The position numbers and the translations under genes are program-made. From positions 124,001-188,000 of the forward strand of contig NZ_WGNY01000008.1 in the NCBI RefSeq assembly GCF_016124325.1: a stretch of DNA of 64,000 nucleotides. The letters run 5' to 3'. The notes under the pieces were generated by a model. The model did not search any database. It saw only the letters and a program-made list of their open reading frames with translations, and was not told where the DNA came from. This document shows, piece by piece, positions 1 to 7,479 of the stretch (its first letter is position 1; every line of letters starts with the position of its first letter). Source of the DNA: Phenylobacterium sp. (lineage in GTDB: Bacteria; Pseudomonadota; Alphaproteobacteria; Caulobacterales; Caulobacteraceae).

Positions 1-304
1 CGTCGCGGACGAAGAAGTGCTGGCTGAACTCAGTCAGCGCGTAGCCCGTCCGCTGCTGGACCTTGTAGCGGGCGTCCAGCTCGGCCGGCGGAAGCTGGGC
101 GCGGGGATATTTGGCGTCCCACGGATCCATGCCGGCGGTCGTGTAGTCCTCGACGTGGCGCACCATCCGGCCGCGGTCGAGCACCAGGGTCTTCAGCCCC
201 CGCTCGGTCAGCTCCTTGGCGGCCCAGCCGCCGCTGATTCCGCTGCCCACGACGATGGCGTCGTAGGTGTGTTCGTCGCGTGCGCGATTGTTGAGATTGG
301 CCAT
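1..304 (-). CDS. GMC-family FAD oxidoreductase, N-terminal part (runs off the window)
   Basis: Only the first ~100 residues are present; the gene continues beyond the left edge. After a short polar leader the protein shows the Rossmann FAD-binding signature (IVVGSGISGGWAAKEL, near residues 17-32) followed by the LDRG strand end typical of glucose-methanol-choline oxidoreductases. The ATG at 304-302 directly abuts the stop of the upstream TIM-barrel gene (305), so it is the last visible gene of a minus-strand operon with two sugar isomerase/epimerase genes and a Gfo/Idh gene. In known families, GMC enzymes in this setting oxidise sugars or glycosides at C3. That substrate class is inferred from context, since the catalytic domain is outside the window. 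Confidence 0.85.
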   Translation of the reverse strand, partial: MANLNNRARDEHTYDAIVVGSGISGGWAAKELTERGLKTLVLDRGRMVRHVEDYTTAGMDPWDAKYPRAQLPPAELDARYKVQQRTGYALTEFSQHFFVRD

Positions 305-1357
305 CTAGAGCCCCAGCAGCTGGCGGTTGCGGGCGGCGTCCACGCCCGAGCTTGCGAAATCGTCGAAGGCCCGGTCGGTGACGCGGATGATATGGTCGCG
401 GATGAAGGGCGCGCCCTCGGCGGCGCCGACCTCGGGGTGCTTCAGCGCGCACTCCCATTCCAGCACCGCCCAGCCCGGATAGTCGTAGGCGGCCAGCTTC
501 GAGAAGATCGCCCCGAAGTCGATCTCGCCGTCGCCCAGCGAGCGGAACCGGCCAGGCCGGTCCACCCAGCCCTCGTAGCCGCCGTAGACCCCCGAACGGC
601 CGGTGGGCCGGAACTCGGCATCCTTCACGTGGAAGGCGCGGATGCGCTGATGGTAGCGGTCGATGAAGTCCAGGTAGTCGAGCTGCTGCAGCACGAAGTG
701 GCTGGGGTCGTAGAGGATGTTGGCGCGCGGGTGCCCGCCCACCGCCTCCAGGAACCGCTCGAAGGTCGCCCCGTCGTGCAGGTCCTCGCCCGGATGGATC
801 TCGTAACAGCAGTCGACGCCCGCCTCTTCGAAGGCGTCGAGGATCGGCCGCCAGCGCCGCGCCAGCTCGGCGAACGCCTCCTCGATCAGGCCCGCCGGCC
901 GCTGCGGCCACGGATAGAAGTAGGGCCAGGCCAGCGCGCCCGAGAACGTCGCGTGCGCGCTCAGGCCCAGCCGCTGGCTGGCCTTGGCCGCCAGGGTCAC
1001 CTGCCGCACCGCCCATTCCTGGCGGGCCTGCGGCTTGCCGCGCACCTCGGGCGCCGCGAAGCCGTCGAAGAGGGCGTCGTAGGCCGGATGCACCGCCACC
1101 AGCTGGCCCTGCAGGTGGGTCGAGAGCTCGGTGATCGCCAGGCCGTGCTCGGCCAGGCGGCCCTTGATGTCGTCGCAATAGGCCTGGCTCCCGGCCGCCT
1201 GCTCCAGGTCGACGAACGAGCCCGGCCCGGTCGGCAGCTGCACCCCCTCGTAGCCCAGCCCCGCTGCCCACGCCGCAATGGTGTCCAGCCTGTCGAACGG
1301 CGGCGTCGGCCCCGCGAACTGGGCCAGGAAGATGCCCGGGCCCTTCAACGTACGCAT
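305..1357 (-). CDS. sugar phosphate isomerase/epimerase-like TIM barrel protein
   Basis: This 350-residue protein belongs to the AP-endonuclease-2-like TIM barrel family (IolE/sugar epimerase type). Candidate metal or substrate ligands are visible in HPGEDLHDG, LYDPSHF, FHVKDAEF and LEWECALKHP, the usual Glu/His/Asp/His pattern at barrel strand ends. There is no signal peptide, so it should be cytoplasmic. The ATG at 1357 has a strong AAGGAGAGG site upstream and overlaps the end of the Gfo/Idh gene by 13 bases, which indicates translational coupling. Beside a GMC oxidase it may isomerise or eliminate a 3-keto sugar or 3-keto-glycoside; such TIM barrels are known in C-glycoside and keto-glycoside cleavage. 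The exact substrate cannot be read from sequence. Confidence 0.8.
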   Translation of the reverse strand: MRTLKGPGIFLAQFAGPTPPFDRLDTIAAWAAGLGYEGVQLPTGPGSFVDLEQAAGSQAYCDDIKGRLAEHGLAITELSTHLQGQLVAVHPAYDALFDGFAAPEVRGKPQARQEWAVRQVTLAAKASQRLGLSAHATFSGALAWPYFYPWPQRPAGLIEEAFAELARRWRPILDAFEEAGVDCCYEIHPGEDLHDGATFERFLEAVGGHPRANILYDPSHFVLQQLDYLDFIDRYHQRIRAFHVKDAEFRPTGRSGVYGGYEGWVDRPGRFRSLGDGEIDFGAIFSKLAAYDYPGWAVLEWECALKHPEVGAAEGAPFIRDHIIRVTDRAFDDFASSGVDAARNRQLLGL

Positions 1358-2502
1358 GCGGCCTCTCCTTCCAGGGCGACCCAGCCCCTCTCGTCGCGGC
1401 TGGCCGCGACAGCGGTCTCGACGAAGGCCATGCCGCGAAGGCCGTCATTGATGTCGGGGACCATGTCCGCGTTCGCCCGGCCCTGCGCGATCGCATCGGC
1501 GAAGTCGCCGTACAGGTTGGCGAAGGCCTCGATGAACCCCTCGGGATGTCCGGTCGGCAGGCGCGTGGCCCCCCGGGCCGCCGCGCCGAGGTAGGGCGAT
1601 CCCGCGTGCAGCGTCTGGCTGGGCCCCTCCAGCCAGTCGACGGTCAGTTCGTTGGGCCGTTCGTGCGACCAGCCGAGGCCGCCCTTCTCACCATAGACAT
1701 TGATCCGCAGGCCGTTGCGGGCGCCGGCCGAGATTTGCGAGGCGATCAGCACCCCGCGCGCCCCGCCCTCGAACCGCAGCAGCACGTTGCAGTCGTCGTC
1801 CAGCGTCCGGCCGGGCGCCACCGCGGCCACGTCGGCGCACAGCCGCTCCACCCGCGCCCCGCCCACGAACTCGGCGATGTTGAAGGCGTGCACGCCGATG
1901 TCGCCGATGCAGCCGCCGGCCCCAGCCCGCGCCGGGTCGGCCCGCCACGCCGCCTGGGGATTGCCCGACCGTTCGATCGGCTCCGACAGCCAGCCCTGGG
2001 AATATTCCACGACGATCTTGCGCACCGCGCCCAGGTCGCCGCGCCGGACGATCTCGCGCGCCTCGCGCACCATCGGATAGCCCGTGTAGACATAGGTCAG
2101 GCCATAGAGCCGACCCGAGCCGCGCACGATCCCGGCCAGCTCGCGCGCCTCGGCGAGGCTCAGGGTGGCCGGCTTGTCGCTCATCACGTGCAGCCCGGCC
2201 TTCAGCGCCGCCGCCGCCGCCTCGAAGTGCAGGTGGTTGGGCGTGACCACCGCCAGCAGTTCGGCTCCATCCGGCCGGGCCGCCTCGGCGGCGATCATCG
2301 CGGCGACGTCGGGATAGGCGCGGTCGTCGGCCAGGCCCCAGGCCCGACCCGCCGCCGCCGACTTGGCCGGGTCGCGGCTGAACGCCCCGGCCACCAGCCG
2401 GATCTTGCCGTCCAGTTCGGCGGCCATGCGATGCACCGGCCCGATGAACGCACCCGGGCCGCCGCCCGCCATGGCGAGCCTTATGGGGCCGCGTCGGCTC
2501 AC
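1345..2502 (-). CDS. Gfo/Idh/MocA family NAD(P)-dependent oxidoreductase
   Basis: The 385-residue product starts with a dinucleotide-binding segment (RLAMAGGGPGAFIGPVH). Family features follow: SRDPAKSAAAGRAWGL, VVTPNHLHFEAA, and SDKPATLSLAEA, which contains the EKP-like catalytic lysine motif in the variant form DKP. GGCIGDIGVHAFNIAEFV matches the conserved G-D-x-G-x-H region of the C-terminal alpha/beta domain. The start is GTG at 2502, overlapping the upstream gene's TGA by four bases (GTGA), so translation is probably coupled. Enzymes of this family oxidise or reduce sugars and cyclitols. With the GMC oxidase and TIM barrels nearby, interconversion of a keto-sugar intermediate is likely (inference). 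Confidence 0.85.
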   Translation of the reverse strand: MSRRGPIRLAMAGGGPGAFIGPVHRMAAELDGKIRLVAGAFSRDPAKSAAAGRAWGLADDRAYPDVAAMIAAEAARPDGAELLAVVTPNHLHFEAAAAALKAGLHVMSDKPATLSLAEARELAGIVRGSGRLYGLTYVYTGYPMVREAREIVRRGDLGAVRKIVVEYSQGWLSEPIERSGNPQAAWRADPARAGAGGCIGDIGVHAFNIAEFVGGARVERLCADVAAVAPGRTLDDDCNVLLRFEGGARGVLIASQISAGARNGLRINVYGEKGGLGWSHERPNELTVDWLEGPSQTLHAGSPYLGAAARGATRLPTGHPEGFIEAFANLYGDFADAIAQGRANADMVPDINDGLRGMAFVETAVAASRDERGWVALEGEAACVR

Positions 2503-3452
2503 GCGGCGACTTGGGCCAGGTAGTCGTAGCTGATCTTCGCCGCCTCGATGCGCGGCCGGGTGAACGGCGGCTCCTGCTCCACGAAGAAGCCGCGCACGCC
2601 GGCGCCGTAGGCCTCGGGCAGCAGGCGCTTCCAGTCCAGCGTCCCCGAACCGATCTCGGCCGGGTCCATCTTCAGTGCGAAGTTGGGCTCCGTGTCGGCC
2701 TTGATGTCCTTCACGTGCATCATGCTGACCCGGCCCTTGTGCTTGGCCAGGAAGGCGTAGGGGTCGGTCCCGCTGGCCGCCACCCAGCCGATGTCGACCT
2801 CGAAGGTGACCAGGGTCGGATCGGTGTTGGCGAACAGGATCTCGATCCCGGTCGTCGAGCCGACCGGCGCGAATTCAAAGTTGTGGTTGTGGTAGCCGAC
2901 GCGGACGCCCGCGCCCTTCAACGCCGCGGCCTTCTCGTTGAGATAGTCGGCGTTCATCTTCCAGTCGTCGGCGGTCATGCCGGCCGCCACCCGGTTGAGG
3001 TAGCCGCCGATGCCGCCGTCGGCCGCGTTGGGCGCGCCGAACCGCTCGGGGATGTAGAGGCTGGGCATCACGGCCGTCTCCACGCCCAGCGTCTGCAGGT
3101 CGGACGCCAGCTTGCCCATGTCGCCCTGGAAGCTGCCGTCGCCGCCGCGCGCTTGGATGTGGGCGCTGGGCGCCTTCAGGCCGGCGCGGTCCAGGGCCGC
3201 ACGGAAGTCGGCGGCCGAGCGGCCGTACAGCCCCGCCAGCTCCACCGTGCGATAGCCGATGCCGGCCACCGCCTTCAGCGTGCCGTCCAGGTCCTTCGCC
3301 GCGTCGGGGCCCAGCGTGTAGAGCTGGATGCCGATGGGCAGGTCGTGGCCCCGGAAGAACGGCGCGGCGGCCGCGGGCCCGCTCACGGCCGCGCCTGCGA
3401 GGGCGGCGCCGGCGGCCAGGAAGCCGCGGCGATCAAGGTGTGGCCTCAACAA
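2499..3452 (-). CDS. Tat-exported sugar isomerase/epimerase-like TIM barrel protein
   Basis: About 317 residues. A twin-arginine leader is clear: HLDRRGFLAAGAALAGAAVSG, then AAAAP, so the mature enzyme should act in the periplasm. The body is a xylose-isomerase-like TIM barrel with LPIGIQLYTLG near the mature start and likely metal ligands in YHNHNFEF, FEVDIGWVAASG, MMHVKDIK and FFVEQEPPF. I chose one of two adjacent TTG codons (3452 or 3449) because a GGAGG lies six bases upstream of 3452, and the Tat leader would otherwise carry an implausible extension. The start lies inside the 3' end of the MFS gene (20-base overlap). Its export suggests that one step of the sugar pathway occurs before or independently of uptake. 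Confidence 0.8.
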   Translation of the reverse strand: MLRPHLDRRGFLAAGAALAGAAVSGPAAAAPFFRGHDLPIGIQLYTLGPDAAKDLDGTLKAVAGIGYRTVELAGLYGRSAADFRAALDRAGLKAPSAHIQARGGDGSFQGDMGKLASDLQTLGVETAVMPSLYIPERFGAPNAADGGIGGYLNRVAAGMTADDWKMNADYLNEKAAALKGAGVRVGYHNHNFEFAPVGSTTGIEILFANTDPTLVTFEVDIGWVAASGTDPYAFLAKHKGRVSMMHVKDIKADTEPNFALKMDPAEIGSGTLDWKRLLPEAYGAGVRGFFVEQEPPFTRPRIEAAKISYDYLAQVAA

Positions 3453-4677
3453 GGGGAGCCTCCGTGTCGATGTCAGCGTCGGCCGGTCCGCGCTGCGGCG
3501 GCCGGAAGAACAGGGCGAGGGCCAGGATGGCGACGGCCGCCATGCCGGTCGGAACCAGGAACAGTGTGCGGTAGTCCACGACGCCGGCCGCATCGGTCCA
3601 GCGCGCGATCAGCGCCGGGAACAGGAAGCTGGCGATCACATTGCCGACGCCCAGGATCAGCAGGTTGAACAGCCCCTGGGCGCTGGCCCGCACGTCGGCG
3701 GGGCAGGCGTCGTCGACGAAGATGTACACGCTGGCGAAGAAGAAGGCGTAGCAGATGCCGTGCAGCAGCTGGACGGCCACGATGGTCGGCACGCTGTCGG
3801 CGAAGAAGGCGAAGATCGCGAACCGGGCGGCGTGGCCCAGGATCCCCACGATCATCGTCGCCTTCCAGCCCAGCCGGGCCAGCACCGCACCCAGCACCAG
3901 CATGGTGATGATCTCGGCCGCCTGACCCAGGCTCAGCACCACCATCGACAGGTTGCCCGCGATCCCCACCCGGTTGGTCAGGAAGGCGTCGGCCATCACG
4001 AAATAGCCGTTGTGGATCACGCTATCGATGAAGGTGACCGCGAACAGCACGGCCATGAACGGCGTCTTCAGCAGGCCAAGCGCCTCGCGCCAGGCCAGCG
4101 GGTCGGCGGCCTCGGCGCCGCGCTTGGGCGGTGTGTGCGGCAGGGTCAGGGAGAAGGCCGCCGACACGAACGACAGCGCCGCCCCCACCAGGAAGATCGA
4201 ACGCACCTCGTTGGGCCCGGCATGCGCGCTCAGCAGGAAGACGAACGGCCAGCTCACCAGCATCCAGCCCAGGGTGCCGCCCATGCGCACCGCGCCGAAC
4301 TGCTTGGCCGGGTCGGCCAGGTTGGCGAAGGCCAGCGAGTTGGTCACCGACAGGGTCGGCACATAGACCAGGCTCCAGGCCAGGTAGCCGGCGAAGAACG
4401 GGCCGAAGTCCTTCGAGAACGCCACCAGCAGCAGCGCGAGCCCGCCCAGCACGTTGCTCGCCGCCAGGAACCGCTCGGACGCGAAGTTCCGGTCGGCGAA
4501 CTGGTTGGAGAAGAAGATGCCCAGCAGGGCGGCGAGTCCCCAGCAGCTTCCCACCAGCGACTGCTGCCACGGCGCGAAGCCCAGCATGCCCATGTAGGGG
4601 AACAGCTTCGGCGCGCTGGCGCCCCAGATCGCGATCTGCAGCGCCATCATCAGGAACAGGCGCGCCTGAACCGTCAT
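3433..4677 (-). CDS. MFS transporter, nucleoside/sugar:H+ symporter type
   Basis: The product is 414 residues with about twelve hydrophobic segments and no cleavable signal. It begins MTVQARLFLMMALQIAIWG with GMLGF and QQSLVGSCWG shortly after, the pattern of the NupG/XapB-like branch of the major facilitator superfamily. FADRNFASERFLA between TM2 and TM3 matches the family's loop-2 region. It is the promoter-proximal gene of the minus-strand sugar operon and faces the LacI-type regulator across a 146-base control region with a palindromic operator. The likely role is uptake of the sugar, keto-sugar or cyclitol handled by the downstream enzymes. Substrate is not determinable from sequence. 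Confidence 0.85.
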   Translation of the reverse strand: MTVQARLFLMMALQIAIWGASAPKLFPYMGMLGFAPWQQSLVGSCWGLAALLGIFFSNQFADRNFASERFLAASNVLGGLALLLVAFSKDFGPFFAGYLAWSLVYVPTLSVTNSLAFANLADPAKQFGAVRMGGTLGWMLVSWPFVFLLSAHAGPNEVRSIFLVGAALSFVSAAFSLTLPHTPPKRGAEAADPLAWREALGLLKTPFMAVLFAVTFIDSVIHNGYFVMADAFLTNRVGIAGNLSMVVLSLGQAAEIITMLVLGAVLARLGWKATMIVGILGHAARFAIFAFFADSVPTIVAVQLLHGICYAFFFASVYIFVDDACPADVRASAQGLFNLLILGVGNVIASFLFPALIARWTDAAGVVDYRTLFLVPTGMAAVAILALALFFRPPQRGPADADIDTEAPLVEATP

Positions 4678-4743
4678 GCTCGAAGGTCCTCCCCGACCCA
4701 GCCTAACGCGGCGGCGCTCCTTGAGTCGGCGCCGCTCACGCGA

Positions 4744-4757
4744 TGTAATCGTTTACA
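4744..4757. promoter_or_regulatory. probable LacI-family operator
   Basis: TGTAATCGTTTACA is a 14-base near-perfect palindrome with the central CG characteristic of LacI/GalR-family operators. It sits in the divergent region between the MFS-led operon (start 4677) and the LacI-type gene (start 4824 or 4860). It is the only strong palindrome in that gap, so it may control both directions. Confidence 0.7.
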
Positions 4758-4823
4758 CAGCTAGCAAGGGCCGCCATCCGAGGCAACCGCCATATGACGC
4801 GCCGCGATCAAAGGAGCTTCGCC

Positions 4824-5861
4824 TTGATCCCCGGGGCGCAGCCCGCCAGTTTCGGGCCGATGGCCACCATCCAGGATGTCGCCCGAAGCGCCGGGGTCTC
4901 GACCGCCACCGTCTCGCGGGTGCTGAGCGCGCCCGAGCGGGTCGCGGAGGCCACGCGCGCCCGGGTGATGGCCGCCGTCGCCACCCTCGGCTACGCCCCG
5001 AACGTCGCGGCCAAGACCCTGCGCACCCTGCGCACGGAGAAGATCCTGGTGACGGTGCCCGACATCTCGAACCCGTTCTTCTCCAAGGTGATCCGCGGCG
5101 TCGAGGAGGCGGCCCAGGCCGCCGGCTATTCGGTGCTGCTGGGCGACACCCGCCACGAGGCGGACCGCGAGGAGCTCTACGGCCGCATGCTCCGGCGCAA
5201 GGAGGCTGACGGCCTGATCTTCCTGGGCCACCGCCTGCCCGACAGCGTGGTCGATCTGGTCGAGAGCCTGGGCCCCCGCGCGCCCGTCGTGAACGGCTGC
5301 GAGTACAGCCCCGACCTGCGCGTCTCCAGCGCCCACATCGACAACGAGCGCGCCGCAGCCGAGGCCATGGAACACCTCTACGGACTGGGGCACGTGCGGG
5401 TGGGCGTCATCACTGGTCCCCTGGCCAGCCCGCTCAGCCGCGACCGCCTGGCGGGCGCGCAGGCCGCCGCCGCCGCGCGGGGCCGGACCGGAGAGCTGCG
5501 CGTGGCGACGGGCGACTTCTCCATCGAGTCCGGACTGGAACAGGCCGACGCCCTGCTCTCAGGCGAGGCCCCGCCCACGGCCATCTTCTGCTTCAGCGAC
5601 GAGATGGCCATGGGCGCGCTGGAGGCCATCCGGCGGCGCGGCCTGGCCTGCCCCCGGGACGTCTCGGTCGTGGGCTTCGACGATATCCGCTACGCCGCCC
5701 ACCTGGACCCGCCGCTCACCACCGTCAGCCAGCCGATGGAGCGGATCGGCCACGAGACCGTGCGCCTGCTGCTCGACGTGCTGTCGGGCGCCGCTCACGA
5801 GGCGCGCAACGTCACCCTGCCCCACCAACTGGTGGTGCGCGCCAGCACGGGCGCGCCCTGA
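4824..5861 (+). CDS. LacI/GalR-family transcriptional regulator
   Basis: An N-terminal helix-turn-helix is evident (ATIQDVARSAGVSTATVSRVLS), followed by the hinge region and a periplasmic-binding-protein-like effector domain. Family landmarks include VTVPDISNPFFSKVIRGVE, the VGVITGP strand, CFSDEMAMGALEAIRRRG and VSVVGFDDIRYAAHLDPPLTTV. TTG at 4824 is preferred because AAGGAG lies seven bases upstream, giving 345 residues. ATG at 4860 would start directly at the HTH (333 residues) but has no clear ribosome site. Divergently placed from the sugar operon with a LacI-type palindrome between, it is most likely the local repressor, relieved by a sugar or keto-sugar (inference). Confidence 0.9.
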   Translation: MIPGAQPASFGPMATIQDVARSAGVSTATVSRVLSAPERVAEATRARVMAAVATLGYAPNVAAKTLRTLRTEKILVTVPDISNPFFSKVIRGVEEAAQAAGYSVLLGDTRHEADREELYGRMLRRKEADGLIFLGHRLPDSVVDLVESLGPRAPVVNGCEYSPDLRVSSAHIDNERAAAEAMEHLYGLGHVRVGVITGPLASPLSRDRLAGAQAAAAARGRTGELRVATGDFSIESGLEQADALLSGEAPPTAIFCFSDEMAMGALEAIRRRGLACPRDVSVVGFDDIRYAAHLDPPLTTVSQPMERIGHETVRLLLDVLSGAAHEARNVTLPHQLVVRASTGAP

Positions 5862-5866
5862 CCCCT

Positions 5867-5988
5867 GCTCATCCCGGCGAAGGCCGGGATCCAGATGGAG
5901 AGGCACGGAAGCGGGCTCGACGGGCAAGGAGTGTTTCCGACCCACATCGGCGTTCTGCGATCTGGACCCCGGCCTTCGCCGGGGCGAG
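5867..5988. repeat. paired inverted intergenic palindromes (REP/BIME-like)
   Basis: Two hairpin units face each other: CATCCCGGCGAAGGCCGGGAT with flanking CCAGAT (about 5867-5896), and its inverted relative, ATCTGGACCCCGG...CCGGGGCGAG (5960-5988), about 63 bases apart. They lie 3' of the LacI gene. Related units occur at 6883-6934 and 35201-35302, so this is a dispersed family. Confidence 0.75.
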
Positions 5989-6059
5989 CGGGCCAAGGAT
6001 TGAGTCAGCGACAGGCCCTCGATCCGCTAACCTCCCGCAAAGCGCGGAGGAGACGCGGC

Positions 6060-6872
6060 ATGGCTGCCTACGAGACCCTGATCTGCGACGAGCCGCGGCC
6101 CGGCGTGGCGCGCATCGTCATCAACCGGCCGCAGGTGATGAACGCCTACAACTGGCGCATGTGCGAGGAACTGCAGGACGCCATCGCCGCCTACCGCGAT
6201 AACGACGCCCAGCGGGCGCTTATCCTGACCGGCGCAGGCGGGCGGGCCTTCTGCACCGGCGGCGACCTGTCGGGCGGCAATCCGGAGCATTCGCGCAAGG
6301 TCGCCGAACAGCCCATGGGCCACGGCCGCGAGATGCGCGACGGGATGCAGGCCGTCGTCCTGGCGCTGCGCCGGCTCGACAAGCCGTCGGTGGCGATGGT
6401 CCAGGGCTATGCGGTGGCGGGCGGCCTGGCCCTGGCGCTGGGCTGCGACCTGCGGATCGCCGGGGCCTCGGCCAAGCTGGGCGACACCTCGGGCAAGGCG
6501 GGCCTGCTGCCCGACGAGGGCGGCGCCTGGCTGTTCCCCCACGCCATGGGCCTCGACCGGGCGCTGAAGATGAGCTGGCTGGCCGAGATCTACGACGCGG
6601 CCACGGCCCGCGACCTCGGCCTCGTCACCGAGGTGGTCGCCGACGACGCCCTGGAGGCCCGCACCCTCGACCTCTGCGAAGCGCTGGCGGCCAAGGCGCC
6701 GCTGGCCGTGCGGCTGGTGAAGATGATGATGGGCAAGGCCCTGGAGACGCCGCTGGAAAGCTCGATGGCCGACGTCCAGATGGCCGTGATGATCACCAAC
6801 CCCAGCGCCGACGTCCGCGAAGGCGTCGCCGACGTCCGCGAGAAGCGCGCCCCGAAGTTCGAGGGGCGGTGA
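6060..6872 (+). CDS. enoyl-CoA hydratase/isomerase family protein
   Basis: The 270-residue product has the crotonase fold signatures: RIVINRPQVMNAYNWRM at the N-terminus, LTGAGGRAFCTGGDLSGG for the first oxyanion-hole segment, and VQGYAVAGGLALALGCDLRIAG for the second. SAKLGDTSGKAGLLPDEGGAW covers the region that usually carries the catalytic acids. The ATG at 6060 follows GGAGGAGACGCGGC, a strong ribosome site. It is flanked by palindromic repeats on both sides and appears monocistronic. It probably hydrates or isomerises an acyl-CoA, but the specific pathway is not indicated by neighbours. Confidence 0.9.
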   Translation: MAAYETLICDEPRPGVARIVINRPQVMNAYNWRMCEELQDAIAAYRDNDAQRALILTGAGGRAFCTGGDLSGGNPEHSRKVAEQPMGHGREMRDGMQAVVLALRRLDKPSVAMVQGYAVAGGLALALGCDLRIAGASAKLGDTSGKAGLLPDEGGAWLFPHAMGLDRALKMSWLAEIYDAATARDLGLVTEVVADDALEARTLDLCEALAAKAPLAVRLVKMMMGKALETPLESSMADVQMAVMITNPSADVREGVADVREKRAPKFEGR

Positions 6873-6882
6873 CGGCATAGGC

Positions 6883-6934
6883 CGTCATCCCGGCCAAGCC
6901 TCGCGCCAGGGAGGCGCCGAGCCGGGACCCAGGG
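6883..6934. repeat. REP-like palindrome (variant unit)
   Basis: TCATCCCGGC and GCCGGGACCCAGG flank an inner stem (GCCTC...GAGGC), a longer-loop variant of the unit at 5867-5988. It sits just downstream of the enoyl-CoA hydratase stop and may also act as a transcription terminator. Confidence 0.6.
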
Positions 6935-7030
6935 TGGCTCTCAACGAGGTCGGAGACGGTTGGATTGTCGGCACTCGCGGCCAAGCTATCTTCGGCGATG
7001 GTCGGTGCGCTGCATGAAGGGGAGGCGTGG

Positions 7031-7357
7031 TTGGAACTGCATACGATCGACGGGCGGCTGAAGCCAGGTGATGCATTCAAGATGATCGCCACCGGCTATT
7101 TGTGGGGGGCCGGCGCTCTCTTCGTCCCTGCCATTACGCTGATGACCATCATCATTTTCCTCTCAGGAGCACCCATCGAGACGAACGGTGGGATCGTCGA
7201 GGGAAGTCAACGGCTGAAAGTATTAGCCCCGGTTATCTTAGCGCCGATTATCGTAGCGGGGCAGGCGGTGATGATCGGTGGCCTAGTCGTGTTCGGGCTG
7301 TGGCTCTACGAAAAGAGAAGACCCATCCGCGTCATCAACCATGGTGGCGATGCCTGA
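7031..7357 (+). CDS. small two-helix membrane protein of unknown function
   Basis: I do not recognise this family. The predicted product is 108 residues with two hydrophobic segments (about YLWGAGALFVPAITLMTIII and VILAPIIVAGQAVMIGGLVV) and a basic C-terminus (YEKRRPIRVI). The TTG at 7031 is chosen because AAGGGGAGG lies five bases upstream; ATG at 6998 in the same frame is an alternative that adds 11 residues. Local sequence is less GC-rich and its codon choice is less biased than its neighbours, which could mean recent acquisition or weak expression. A strong hairpin follows the gene. Not certain to be expressed. Confidence 0.5.
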   Translation: MELHTIDGRLKPGDAFKMIATGYLWGAGALFVPAITLMTIIIFLSGAPIETNGGIVEGSQRLKVLAPVILAPIIVAGQAVMIGGLVVFGLWLYEKRRPIRVINHGGDA

Positions 7358-7433
7358 CCACCAATGGATATCCGCAACGGGTCGATAGCGGCTATTGGCT
7401 GGCAGTTTGCAGCGTCGCCGTTTGAGCTGCTAG

Positions 7434-7465
7434 GTCCCGGATCTCCGCTACGCTGCGTCCGGGAC
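7434..7465. terminator. bidirectional hairpin between convergent genes
   Basis: GTCCCGGA (7434-7441) pairs with TCCGGGAC (7458-7465). It lies between the stop of the small membrane protein (7357) and the stop of the minus-strand carboxylase (7480), where a two-way terminator would be expected. No U-rich tail is present, so it may instead be another palindromic repeat. Confidence 0.5.
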
Positions 7466-7479
7466 GACGCCCAAGTTGG

